Shown here: piece by piece, positions 19,109 to 27,643 of the stretch
How the letters are laid out: each line of letters starts with the position of its first letter
Position numbering within the stretch: position 1 is the stretch's first letter
Source of the DNA: Isoptericola cucumis
GTDB lineage: Bacteria > Actinomycetota > Actinomycetes > Actinomycetales > Cellulomonadaceae
Reading direction: 5' to 3'
NCBI RefSeq assembly: GCF_014635665.1
Contig: NZ_BMDG01000006.1
Location: 186,001 to 250,000 of the forward strand
DNA: 64,000 bases
Position numbers and translations under genes: made by a program
Notes under the pieces: model-generated
Databases searched by the model: none
What the model saw: only the letters and a program-made list of their open reading frames with translations
Told to the model about the DNA's origin: nothing

Positions 19109-20263
19109 ATGAGTCCCGCAGTGCCTGCCGCCGTGCCAGCCGACGACCCGTCCGGACCGATCTCCGGCTTCTACGCCGTCGTCCCGGCGGGCGGGGCCGG
19201 CACCCGCCTGTGGCCTCTCTCGCGCGCCGCCTCGCCCAAGTTCCTGCTCGACCTCACCGGCTCGGGGCGCTCCCTGCTGCAGTCGACGGTGGACCGGCTG
19301 GCGCCGCTGACCGGGCCCGGCGGCGTGGTGCTCGTCACGGGCGAGCCGCACGTGACGGCGGCCCGGGAGCAGCTGCCCGTGCTGGGCGACGACGACGTCC
19401 TCGCGGAGCCGTCGCCGCGCGACTCGATGGCCGCGATCGGGCTCGCCGCCGCCGTGCTGGAGCAGCGCCACGGCGACGTCGTCATCGGTTCGTTCGCCGC
19501 GGACCAGGTCGTGTCCGGCGCCGCCTCCTTCGGCTCGGCCGTGCGCGAGGCGGTCGCGGTGGCCCGCGCGGGCTACGTCGCGACCATCGGCATCGCCGCC
19601 TCCCGGCCCTCGGTCGCGTTCGGGTACGTGCGCAGCGGCGACCCGCTGGGGGTCGCCGACGCGCCGAGCGCCCTGCACGCCCGTGGCTTCACCGAGAAGC
19701 CCGACGCCGCGACGGCGCGCGAGTACGTCGCGTCGGGCGAGTACCGGTGGAACGCGGGCATCTTCGTCGCCCGCACGTCCGTGCTGCTCGGACACCTGGC
19801 CGACCAGCGCCCCGCGCTGCACGACGGCCTGCGCGCGGTCGCCGAGGCGTGGGACACGCCGCGGCGCGCCGAGGTGCTCGCCGAGGTGTGGCCGGGGCTG
19901 GAGAAGATCGCGATCGACCACGCCGTGGCCGAGCCGGTCGCGGCGACCGGCGGGGTCGCCGTCGTGCCGGGCGCCTTCGGGTGGGACGACGTCGGCGACT
20001 TCAACTCGCTGGCCGCGCTGCTGCCGGCGGACGACGACGCCGGCTCCAAGGTGCTCGGCGACGGGGGCGACGTGCTGCGCGTGCAGTCGGCCGGGTCGGT
20101 GGTCGTCCCCGGCGGCGACCGGCTCGTCGCGCTGCTGGGCATCGACGACGTCGTCGTCGTCGACACCCCGGGCGCGCTCCTGGTCACCACGCGGGCGCGG
20201 GCGCAGCAGGTCAAGGGCATGGTCGACGCGGTGCGCGCCGCCGGCCGGGAGGAGCTGCTGTGA
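19109..20263 (+). CDS. manC: Mannose-1-phosphate guanylyltransferase
   Basis: A 384-residue nucleotidyltransferase that makes GDP-mannose from GTP and mannose 1-phosphate for glycans and glycolipids. The N-terminal signature GGAGTRLWPLSRAASPK and the FTEKPD motif near residue 195 are present. It lacks the C-terminal phosphomannose isomerase domain of bifunctional enzymes. TATGCT (19097-19102) lies 6 bases before this ATG, so the upstream in-frame GTG at 19085 is not used. It is divergent from sdhC and overlaps the amidohydrolase gene by 4 bases. Confidence 0.9.
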   Translation: MSPAVPAAVPADDPSGPISGFYAVVPAGGAGTRLWPLSRAASPKFLLDLTGSGRSLLQSTVDRLAPLTGPGGVVLVTGEPHVTAAREQLPVLGDDDVLAEPSPRDSMAAIGLAAAVLEQRHGDVVIGSFAADQVVSGAASFGSAVREAVAVARAGYVATIGIAASRPSVAFGYVRSGDPLGVADAPSALHARGFTEKPDAATAREYVASGEYRWNAGIFVARTSVLLGHLADQRPALHDGLRAVAEAWDTPRRAEVLAEVWPGLEKIAIDHAVAEPVAATGGVAVVPGAFGWDDVGDFNSLAALLPADDDAGSKVLGDGGDVLRVQSAGSVVVPGGDRLVALLGIDDVVVVDTPGALLVTTRARAQQVKGMVDAVRAAGREELL

Positions 20264-21492
20264 GCGCGGCGAGCACCGTGAGCACGGGCGCGGGGACCGC
20301 AGGGCCGGCCGGCGCGCGCCTCGACGCGGTCGTCGCCGAGCTGGAGCAGGAGCTCGTCGAGTTCCGCCGGGACGTGCACGCCCACCCGGAGCTGGCCCGC
20401 GAGGAGGTCCGCACCACGGCGCTGATCGCCGACCGGCTGCGCCGCGCCGGCCTCGCGCCCCGGCTGCTGGAGGGCACCGGCCTGGTGTGCGACGTCGGGC
20501 CCGACCCGGCCGGCGGGCCGATGGACGGGCACGGCCGCGTCGCGCTGCGCGCCGACATCGACGCCCTGCCGCTGGAGGACTCGTGCGGCACCGACTTCGC
20601 CTCCACGGTGCCGGGGGTCGCGCACGCCTGCGGGCACGACGTGCACGCGGCCGTCGTCCTCGGCGCGGGCCTGGCGCTCGCGCGGCTGGCCGACGAGGGG
20701 CTGCTGGAGCGCGGGGTCAGGCTGGTCTTCCAGCCCGCGGAGGAGGTCATGCCCGGGGGCGCCCACGACGTCGTCGCGCAGGGCGCGCTCGACGGCGTGG
20801 ACCGGATCGCCGCCGTGCACTGCGAGCCGAAGCTCGACGTGGGGCAGGTCGGCACCCGCATCGGCCCGATCACCTCGGCGTCCGACTCGGTGACCGTCAC
20901 GCTGTCGTCGTCCGGCGGCCACACGTCGCGGCCGCACCTCACCGGCGACGTCGTGTACGCCCTCGGGCAGGTCATCACGCAGGTGCCCGCGGTGCTCGGC
21001 CGCCGGCTCGACCCGCGCTCGGGCGTCAACCTCACGTGGGGCGCGGTGCACGCGGGCAACGTGCACAACGCGATCCCGTCCACCGGCACCGTCAGCGGGA
21101 CGCTGCGCTGCCTGGACGTGCGCGCGTGGGAGCGCGCGGGGCAGGTCCTGCACGACGCCGTGGGCCAGGTCGTGGCGCCGTACGACGTGGACGTGAGCGT
21201 GCGGCACGCGCGTGGCGTGCCGCCCGTGGACAACGACGCCGCCGTGACGGGCGCCCTGGAGGTCGCGGGTGCGGCCGTCCTCGGGCCGGACGGCGTCGTC
21301 CTCACGGAGCAGTCGCTCGGCGGCGAGGACTTCGCCTGGTACCTCACGAAGGTGCCGGGGGCGATGGCCCGGCTCGGCACCGGGACGCCCGGCGGGCGCC
21401 GGTACGACATCCACCAGGGCGACCTCGTCGTCGACGAGCGGGCGATCGCGGTCGGCGCCCGGCTGCTGGGCCGGTTCGCCCTGGAGCCCTGA
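20260..21492 (+). CDS. M20-family amidohydrolase (hippurate hydrolase-like)
   Basis: A 410-residue metal-dependent amidohydrolase related to AmiA/AmiB of mycobacteria, hippurate hydrolases and IAA-amino-acid hydrolases. Metal-site motifs include ACGHDVHAA near residue 125, QPAEE near 164, HCEPK near 187 and GGEDFAWY near 350. It splits N-acyl amino acids or similar amides; the natural substrate cannot be read from sequence. The GTG start overlaps the manC stop (GTGA). In mycobacteria two amidohydrolases of this type also lie between the lpdA, deoD and salvage genes, so the neighbourhood is conserved even if order differs. Confidence 0.85.
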   Translation: MSAASTVSTGAGTAGPAGARLDAVVAELEQELVEFRRDVHAHPELAREEVRTTALIADRLRRAGLAPRLLEGTGLVCDVGPDPAGGPMDGHGRVALRADIDALPLEDSCGTDFASTVPGVAHACGHDVHAAVVLGAGLALARLADEGLLERGVRLVFQPAEEVMPGGAHDVVAQGALDGVDRIAAVHCEPKLDVGQVGTRIGPITSASDSVTVTLSSSGGHTSRPHLTGDVVYALGQVITQVPAVLGRRLDPRSGVNLTWGAVHAGNVHNAIPSTGTVSGTLRCLDVRAWERAGQVLHDAVGQVVAPYDVDVSVRHARGVPPVDNDAAVTGALEVAGAAVLGPDGVVLTEQSLGGEDFAWYLTKVPGAMARLGTGTPGGRRYDIHQGDLVVDERAIAVGARLLGRFALEP

Positions 21493-21617
21493 GAGGCTCG
21501 GGGGTGCACCTGCCCTGAACCCGCTGGCACGTGTCGGCCACGTTCCCGGCGTATACCGCTTCGATAACGACTCCTGCCGGTTCACCGTGCACGGTTCTCC
21601 AGCCGGTGCGCGGTGAC

Positions 21618-21623
21618 TAGGCT
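21618..21623 (+). promoter_or_regulatory. -10 element (TAGGCT) upstream of the BMP lipoprotein
   Basis: A perfect TAGGCT identical to those used by leaderless genes in this window. It is followed after 7 bases by GTG (21631), which opens a 17-codon ORF ending on the start of the lipoprotein gene. The region upstream (21493-21617) holds no gene and no clear -35. Confidence 0.5.
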
Positions 21624-21630
21624 GCCCAGC

Positions 21631-21684
21631 GTGACGGGCCGGAAGACCCTGGCCCTCGTGACCGATCGACAGGAGCGACAGTGA
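21631..21684 (+). CDS. Possible 17-residue leaderless leader peptide
   Basis: GTG at 21631 opens a 17-codon frame, MTGRKTLALVTDRQERQ, whose TGA stop (21682-21684) overlaps the GTG start of the lipoprotein gene (21681-21683). The GTG is 7 bases after TAGGCT, the spacing of leaderless starts in this window. The ribosome site of the lipoprotein gene (AGGAG, 21671-21675) lies inside the small ORF. A coupling or leader-peptide role is inference and chance cannot be excluded for so short an ORF. Confidence 0.35.
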   Translation: MTGRKTLALVTDRQERQ

Positions 21685-22775
21685 AGAGAGCGACCCAGCT
21701 CACGGCTCTGGCGGGGGCCGTGGCGCTCGCGCTGGCTGCCTGTGCCGAGGCACCCGAGGAGTCCGGCGACGACGGCGGCAACGCCGCAGCGAGCGACTTC
21801 ACGCCGTGCATCGTCTCGGACCAGGGCGGTTTCGACGACAAGAGCTTCAACCAGCTGAGCTTCGAGGGCGCCAAGCAGGCGGCCGACGAGCTGGGCACCG
21901 AGCTCATCGACGTGCAGTCCCAGTCGGAGAGCGACTTCAAGCCGAACATGGAGTCGCTGGTCGGTCAGAACTGCGACGCGATCGTCTCGGTCGGCTTCGC
22001 GCTGTCGGCCACCACGATCGAGTCGGCGGCCGAGAACCCGGAGACCGAGTACATCATCGTCGACGACGCCGCCGACGCGGACTTCGACGGCAAGACCGAC
22101 GCCGAGAACATCAAGCCGCTCCTGTACGACACCGCGCAGGCCGCGTTCCTCGCCGGCTACCTGTCCGCGGGCTACTCGGAGACCGGCAAGGTCGGTACCT
22201 TCGGCGGCCAGCCCTTCCCGACCGTGACGATCTTCATGGACGGCTTCAAGCAGGGCGTCGAGTACTACAACGAGACCAAGGACGCCAAGGTCGAGGTCGT
22301 GGGGTACTCGGGTGGCGAGGAGGGCGTCTTCACCGGCGGCTTCGAGGCCAACGAGACCGCCAAGACGTCCGCGCAGAACATCATCGACCAGGGCGTCGAC
22401 GTCCTGCTGCCCGTCGGTGGCCCCGTGTACCAGTCCGCCATCGCGGCGATCAAGGACTCGGGCCGCGACATCGCGCTGGTCGGCGTGGACGCCGACTTCT
22501 ACGAGACCGACCCGGCCACCAAGCCCTACGTGCTGACGTCGATCCTCAAGAAGATGGACGTCTCGACCTACGAGGCCACGCTGGCCGCCGGCGAGGGCAA
22601 CTTCGACGCGACGCCGTACGTGGGCACCCTCGCGAACGAGGGCGTGGGCCTGGCCCCGCTGCACGACTTCGAGGACAAGGTCGACCCCGCCCTCATGGAA
22701 GAGGTCGAGGCGCTCAAGCAGCAGATCATCTCCGGTGAGGTCGAGGTCACCTCGTACCTCGCGGGCCAGGGCTGA
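21681..22775 (+). CDS. BMP-family nucleoside-binding lipoprotein
   Basis: A 364-residue substrate-binding protein of the BMP/PnrA family (Med/BmpA). The signal sequence MKRATQLTALAGAVALALAAC ends in a lipobox with the acylated cysteine near residue 21, so the protein is tethered outside the membrane. The conserved SDQGGFDDKSFNQ follows the mature N-terminus. Family members bind purine or pyrimidine nucleosides, and the genes after it encode the matching ABC importer, cytidine deaminase and thymidine phosphorylase, so nucleoside capture is a confident inference. The GTG has AGGAG 5 bases upstream. A large hairpin separates it from the ATPase gene, which should favour excess binding protein. 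Confidence 0.92.
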   Translation: MKRATQLTALAGAVALALAACAEAPEESGDDGGNAAASDFTPCIVSDQGGFDDKSFNQLSFEGAKQAADELGTELIDVQSQSESDFKPNMESLVGQNCDAIVSVGFALSATTIESAAENPETEYIIVDDAADADFDGKTDAENIKPLLYDTAQAAFLAGYLSAGYSETGKVGTFGGQPFPTVTIFMDGFKQGVEYYNETKDAKVEVVGYSGGEEGVFTGGFEANETAKTSAQNIIDQGVDVLLPVGGPVYQSAIAAIKDSGRDIALVGVDADFYETDPATKPYVLTSILKKMDVSTYEATLAAGEGNFDATPYVGTLANEGVGLAPLHDFEDKVDPALMEEVEALKQQIISGEVEVTSYLAGQG

Positions 22776-22807
22776 TCGGTACCTGACGGGCCCGAGAAAC
22801 ATCGACC

Positions 22808-22849
22808 GTGCGCGGGTCCCGGGGAGCGATCTCCTCGGGGCCCGCGCAC
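22808..22849 (+). terminator. Intercistronic hairpin after the binding-protein gene
   Basis: GTGCGCGGG (22808-22816) pairs with CCCGCGCAC (22841-22849), and GGGGAG/CTCC pairing extends the structure inward. It lies between the lipoprotein and ATPase genes, so partial termination or RNA stabilisation could set a high ratio of binding protein to transporter. Confidence 0.6.
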
Positions 22850-22930
22850 GAAGTGTGCGGAGCGGCGACGACGCGCTCCCGGTGAGAGGCTGACGGGCGG
22901 GACCCATGACCCCCCGCGAGGAAGGCGAAC

Positions 22931-24463
22931 ATGCGGCTCGAGCTGCGAGGGATCACGAAACGCTTCGGCGCGCTCGTGGCCAACGACCACATCGACCTGG
23001 TGGTGGAGCCGGGCGAGATCCACTGCCTGCTGGGTGAGAACGGCGCCGGCAAGTCGACGCTGATGAACGTGCTGTACGGGCTCTACCAGGCGGACGAGGG
23101 CCAGATCCTCCTCGACGACGCGGTGCAGGAGTTCGACGGTCCGGGCGACGCCATGGCCGCCGGCATCGGCATGGTCCACCAGCACTTCATGCTCGTGCCG
23201 GTGTTCACCGTCGCCGAGAACGTCATGCTCGGCCACGAGTCGACCCGGGCGGGCGGCGTGCTCGACCTCGACGCGGCCCGCGCGAAGGTCACCGAGATCT
23301 CCGCCCGCTTCGGCTTCCACGTCGACCCCGACGCCCTCGTCGAGGACCTCCCCGTGGGCGTCCAGCAGCGCGTCGAGATCATCAAGGCGCTCTCGCACGA
23401 CGCCGACATCCTCGTGTTCGACGAGCCGACGGCGGTGCTCACCCCCCAGGAGACGGACGAGCTCATGGGGATCATGCGTCAGCTGCGCGACGAGGGGACG
23501 GCGATCGTCTTCATCACGCACAAGCTGCGCGAGGTGCGCGAGGTCGCCGACCGGATCACCGTGATCCGCCACGGCAAGGTCGTCGGGGAGGCGAGCCCGA
23601 GCGCGAGCGACGGCGAGCTGGCCTCGCTCATGGTCGGGCGCGCGGTCGAGCTCGTCGTCGCCAAGGACGAGCCCACCCTGCGCGAGAACGCGCTCGAGGT
23701 CACCGACCTGGAGGTCGTCGGGCCCGGCGGGCAGGTGCTCGTCGACCGGGTCAGCTTCTCGGTGCGCGGCGGCGAGGTGCTCGTCGTGGCGGGCGTGCAG
23801 GGCAACGGCCAGACGGAGCTCACCGAGGCGCTCCTCGGGCTGCAGGAGCAGGTGCGCGGCAGCATCCAGCTCGACGGACAGGAGCTGGTCGGCCGCACGG
23901 TGCGCCAGATCCTGCGCGCCGGGGTCGGGTTCGTCCCCGAGGACCGGAACACCGACGGCCTGGTCGGCGAGTTCACGATCGCGGAGAACCTCGTGCTCGA
24001 CCGGACCGACGGGCCGCCGTTCGTGCGCCGGGGCTCGCTCCAGCTGCGCGCCCGCGACAGCTTCGCGCGGGAGAAGGTCGCCGAGTTCGACGTGCGCACC
24101 CAGGGCATCGAGACCAGGGTGGGTCGCCTGTCCGGCGGCAACCAGCAGAAGGTGGTCCTCGCCCGCGAGCTGTCGCGCGAGCTGCGGCTCTTCGTGGCCG
24201 CGCAGCCCACGCGCGGCGTGGACGTCGGGTCCATCGAGTTCATCCACAAGCGGATCGTCGAGACGCGTGACACCGGGATCCCCGTGGTGGTCGTGTCGAC
24301 GGAGCTCGACGAGGCCGTCGCCCTCGCCGACCGGATCATGGTCATGTACCGCGGCAGCGTCGTCGGCATCGTCCCGGCGGACACCCCGCGCGACACGCTC
24401 GGCCTGATGATGGCCGGCATCCCGCCCGAGACCGGGCCCCAGAACGAAGGAGACGCGGCGTGA
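22931..24463 (+). CDS. Nucleoside ABC transporter ATPase (two NBDs)
   Basis: A 510-residue protein with two fused ABC ATPase domains, as in RbsA/MglA-type and BMP-linked nucleoside importers. The first domain has Walker A GENGAGKST near residue 37 and a Walker B with FDEPTAVL. The second has a degenerate Walker A (GVQGNGQTEL), normal for this subfamily, and signature LSGGNQQK. It powers import through the two permeases encoded next. The ATG has a GAGGAAGG site 6-8 bases upstream, and the stop overlaps the permease start (GTGA). Confidence 0.93.
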   Translation: MRLELRGITKRFGALVANDHIDLVVEPGEIHCLLGENGAGKSTLMNVLYGLYQADEGQILLDDAVQEFDGPGDAMAAGIGMVHQHFMLVPVFTVAENVMLGHESTRAGGVLDLDAARAKVTEISARFGFHVDPDALVEDLPVGVQQRVEIIKALSHDADILVFDEPTAVLTPQETDELMGIMRQLRDEGTAIVFITHKLREVREVADRITVIRHGKVVGEASPSASDGELASLMVGRAVELVVAKDEPTLRENALEVTDLEVVGPGGQVLVDRVSFSVRGGEVLVVAGVQGNGQTELTEALLGLQEQVRGSIQLDGQELVGRTVRQILRAGVGFVPEDRNTDGLVGEFTIAENLVLDRTDGPPFVRRGSLQLRARDSFAREKVAEFDVRTQGIETRVGRLSGGNQQKVVLARELSRELRLFVAAQPTRGVDVGSIEFIHKRIVETRDTGIPVVVVSTELDEAVALADRIMVMYRGSVVGIVPADTPRDTLGLMMAGIPPETGPQNEGDAA

Positions 24464-25899
24464 GCGGCGAGACGCCCCGCCCGGACGGCCGGGAGCCCGA
24501 GCCGGAGGCCGTGCCTGAGCCCGCAGGCGGACAGGTGCCCGACGCCGACCCCGGCTCCCCGCTGGCCGAGGCGCTCGAGACCGTCGACGCCCAGGCCGAG
24601 CCCGGCCTCGCGGAGGAGCTCCAGCAGGAGGCGGCGCGCGAGCAGACGCCCGTCGTCGCCGACACGGGCGCGCGGTGGCGCGACGCGTTCCGCCGCGCCA
24701 CCTCGGGCGGCTGGGCGGTCGCGCTCGGCGCGATCGTGCTCGCGGTGATCGCGGGCTCGATCCTGATCATCGTGACCGACGAGCGCGTGCAGGCTGCGGC
24801 GCCGTACTTCTTCGCGCGGCCGGCGGACACCCTCGCCGCCGTCGGCCGGGCGGTCGGCGGCGCCTACTCGGCGCTCTTCCAGGGCGCGGTCTACAACTTC
24901 GGCGCCGACTCGTTCGCCGTCGGGATCCGCCCGTTGACGCAGACGCTGACCAACGCGACACCGCTCATCGCCGCGGGGCTCGGCGTCGCCCTCGCCTTCC
25001 GGGCCGGCCTGTTCAACATCGGCGGCCAGGGGCAGATGCTCATGGCGGCCACGGCCGCCGGCTGGATCGGCTTCGGCGTCACCGGGCTGCCGTTCCCGTG
25101 GCACATGCTGCTGTGCGTCGTGGCCGGCGTCGCCGCGGGCGCGCTGTGGGCCGGCATCGCCGGCCTGCTCAAGGCCCGCACCGGCGCGCACGAGGTGATC
25201 GTCACGATCATGCTCAACTACGTCGCGTTCTACCTGCTGTCGTACTTCCTCGCGACGCCGGGCCTCATGCAGGCGCCCGGGTCCGCGAACCCCAAGACGC
25301 CGCCGATGGCCGAGAGCTCGGTGCTGCCGCCGCTGCTGGGCGACAGCTACAACCTGCACTGGGGATTCGTGCTGTCGCTGGCCGCCGTGGTCTACGTGTG
25401 GTGGCTCCTGAACCGCTCGAGCACCGGGTTCTCCTTCCGCGCCGTCGGCGAGAACCCGAAGGCCGCGCGCGTGGCCGGCATCGACGTCTCCCGCGCGACC
25501 GTCTACGTCATGCTCATCGCCGGTGGCCTCGTCGGCCTGGCCGGCGCGCAGCAGGTGCTGGGCACGGTGACCACCGGGTTCGGCGCCGACATCGACGCCG
25601 GGATCGGGTTCGACGCGATCACGGTGGCCCTGCTGGGCGGCTCGTCGCCCTGGGGCGTGCTCGGCGCGGGCATCCTGTTCGGCGGCTTCAAGGCCGGCGG
25701 CTCGGCGATGCAGGCGGCCGAGGGCATCCCGATCGAGATCGTGCTCGTGGTCCAGTCGCTGATCGTGCTGTTCATCGCGGCGCCGCCGCTCGTGCGCGCG
25801 ATCTTCCGGCTCCCGCAGCCCGACCGCGTCCCGCGGACGCGTCGCCGTCGCGCGGCAGCCGCACCGACCACCGCACCGACCAAGGGGGGACAGGCATGA
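24460..25899 (+). CDS. Nucleoside ABC transporter permease 1
   Basis: A 479-residue permease of the BPD_transp_2 (branched-chain/ribose/nucleoside) type, with about ten hydrophobic helices starting near residue 85. The family signature RAVGENPKAARVAGIDV appears near residues 327-343. The first 80 residues are an unusual acidic, Pro/Glu-rich cytoplasmic extension without a known domain, and the C-terminus is basic. It pairs with the next gene to form the channel. Overlaps of 4 bases on both sides (GTGA, ATGA) show tight coupling. Confidence 0.9.
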   Translation: MSGETPRPDGREPEPEAVPEPAGGQVPDADPGSPLAEALETVDAQAEPGLAEELQQEAAREQTPVVADTGARWRDAFRRATSGGWAVALGAIVLAVIAGSILIIVTDERVQAAAPYFFARPADTLAAVGRAVGGAYSALFQGAVYNFGADSFAVGIRPLTQTLTNATPLIAAGLGVALAFRAGLFNIGGQGQMLMAATAAGWIGFGVTGLPFPWHMLLCVVAGVAAGALWAGIAGLLKARTGAHEVIVTIMLNYVAFYLLSYFLATPGLMQAPGSANPKTPPMAESSVLPPLLGDSYNLHWGFVLSLAAVVYVWWLLNRSSTGFSFRAVGENPKAARVAGIDVSRATVYVMLIAGGLVGLAGAQQVLGTVTTGFGADIDAGIGFDAITVALLGGSSPWGVLGAGILFGGFKAGGSAMQAAEGIPIEIVLVVQSLIVLFIAAPPLVRAIFRLPQPDRVPRTRRRRAAAAPTTAPTKGGQA

Positions 25900-27203
25900 C
25901 CGCCACGACCGCGGGCGTGCCCGCAGCCGCCGGGGCCCCGGCCTCGCAGGACGCCCCGCGTGCCGTGGCGACGACGACGTGGAAGGCCGTCATCGGCCTC
26001 GGCGTCGTGCTGGTGCTGTACGCGCTGCTGCTGCTCCTGTCCCCGCACGACGGCTCGGCCCGGTTCCTGCTGTCCACCAGCACCGACCTCTTCGTGCTGT
26101 CGACCTTCGTGGTGCCCGCCATGGCCACCGCGTGGGTGTGCGGCGGGGTCGGGCTCGCCGTGCTGCTGCTCGCCGCGGTGCGCACCCGTGCCGGGCGACC
26201 GGTGCCGGTGTGGGCGATCGCGGTCTTCGCCGCCGCGCTCCTGGTCGGCTTCCTCGCCTGGGCCGCGGCCGGCAGCCCGCGTGACCTGTCCGTCGTCGGC
26301 CTGCTCAGCGGCTCGGTGGCGCTGTGCGTGCCGATCGTCTACGGCGCGCTGGGCGGGGTGATCGGCGAGCGGTCCGGCGTCGTGAACATCGCCATCGAGG
26401 GGCAGCTGCTGGCGGGCGCGTTCACCGCCGCGATCGTCGGCTCGATCACCGACAGCCCCTGGGCCGGCCTGGTCGCCGCGGTGCTCGCGAGCGCGCTCGT
26501 CGCGCTCGTGCTGGGCATGTTCACCATCACCTACAAGGTCAACCAGGTGATCGTCGGCGTGGTCCTCAACGTGCTGGTCATCGGCCTGACGAGCTTCTTC
26601 TACTCCGAGGTGCTGGTCCCCAACGCCGAGACGCTGAACACCACCACCCGCTTCGAGCGGCTCCCGGTCCCGTTCCTCGAGCGGATCCCGATCGTCGGGC
26701 CGGTGCTGTTCAACCAGACGATCGTCGTGTACCTGATGTTCGTCGCCGTCGCCGTCGTCTGGTTCGCGCTGTTCCGCACGCGCTGGGGCCTGCGGGTCCG
26801 CGCGGTCGGCGAGCACCCCAAGGCCGCCGACACGGTCGGCATCGACGTCGTGCGCACCCGCTACCGGGCGGTGCTCATCGGCGGCGCGATGGCCGGCATG
26901 GGTGGCGCCTTCTACACGGTGGTGTCGATCAACCAGTTCGGCCGGGAGATGACGGCGGGCGCCGGGTTCATCGCCCTCGCCGCGGTGATCTTCGGCAAGT
27001 GGGACCCGCTGCGCGCCGCGCTGGCAGGCCTGCTGTTCGGCTTCGCGACCAACCTGCAGAACGTGCTGTCGGTGGTCGGCTCGCCCGTGCCGAGCCAGTT
27101 CATGCTGATGCTCCCGTACGTGGTGACGCTGCTCGCCGTGGCCGGGCTCGTCGGCAGGTCACGGGCGCCGGCGGCCGCGGGCGACGCGTACAGCAAGGAG
27201 TAG
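25896..27203 (+). CDS. Nucleoside ABC transporter permease 2
   Basis: A 435-residue second permease with the same signature (RAVGEHPKAADTVGID) and many membrane helices. Relative to typical partners it has an extra N-terminal membrane region of about 130 residues before the conserved core that begins near VPIVYGALGGVIGERSGVVN. With the preceding permease it forms a heterodimer. ATGA overlap upstream; cdd begins 2 bases after its stop. Confidence 0.9.
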   Translation: MTATTAGVPAAAGAPASQDAPRAVATTTWKAVIGLGVVLVLYALLLLLSPHDGSARFLLSTSTDLFVLSTFVVPAMATAWVCGGVGLAVLLLAAVRTRAGRPVPVWAIAVFAAALLVGFLAWAAAGSPRDLSVVGLLSGSVALCVPIVYGALGGVIGERSGVVNIAIEGQLLAGAFTAAIVGSITDSPWAGLVAAVLASALVALVLGMFTITYKVNQVIVGVVLNVLVIGLTSFFYSEVLVPNAETLNTTTRFERLPVPFLERIPIVGPVLFNQTIVVYLMFVAVAVVWFALFRTRWGLRVRAVGEHPKAADTVGIDVVRTRYRAVLIGGAMAGMGGAFYTVVSINQFGREMTAGAGFIALAAVIFGKWDPLRAALAGLLFGFATNLQNVLSVVGSPVPSQFMLMLPYVVTLLAVAGLVGRSRAPAAAGDAYSKE

Positions 27204-27205
27204 CC

Positions 27206-27643
27206 GTGGCGACCGACGACGCGGGCGTGCCGGACTGGGAGGCGCTGCGTGCCGCCGCCCGCCAGGTCGTGGGCCGGGCGTACGCGCCCTACTCGGGCTT
27301 CCCGGTGGGTGCGGCCGCGCTGGCCGACGACGGGCGCGTCGTCGTGGGCTGCAACGTGGAGAACGCCGCTTACGGCGTCACGCTGTGCGCGGAGTGCTCC
27401 CTCGTCTCGGCGCTGGTGACGGGTGGCGGTGGCCGGCTGGTCGCGTTCACCTGCGTGGACGGGGCGGGCGAGCTCCTCATGCCGTGCGGGCGCTGCCGGC
27501 AGCTCCTGTGGGAGCACGGCGGCCCCGGCCTCCTCGTCGACTCCCCGCGCGGCGTCGTGCCGATGACCGAGGTCCTGCCCGACGCCTTCGGCGCGCCCGA
27601 CCTGGCGCGCGACCTCACCGACCGACCCGCCCCGGAGGCCTGA
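27206..27643 (+). CDS. cdd: Cytidine deaminase
   Basis: A 145-residue tetrameric-type cytidine deaminase that turns cytidine and deoxycytidine into uridine and deoxyuridine. The zinc site is complete: CNVENAAYG, CAECS with the catalytic Glu, and PCGRC with the other two cysteines. The GTG has AAGGAG 5 bases upstream. It lies between the nucleoside importer and thymidine phosphorylase and overlaps deoA by one base (TGATG), so imported pyrimidine nucleosides feed straight into salvage. Confidence 0.95.
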   Translation: MATDDAGVPDWEALRAAARQVVGRAYAPYSGFPVGAAALADDGRVVVGCNVENAAYGVTLCAECSLVSALVTGGGGRLVAFTCVDGAGELLMPCGRCRQLLWEHGGPGLLVDSPRGVVPMTEVLPDAFGAPDLARDLTDRPAPEA

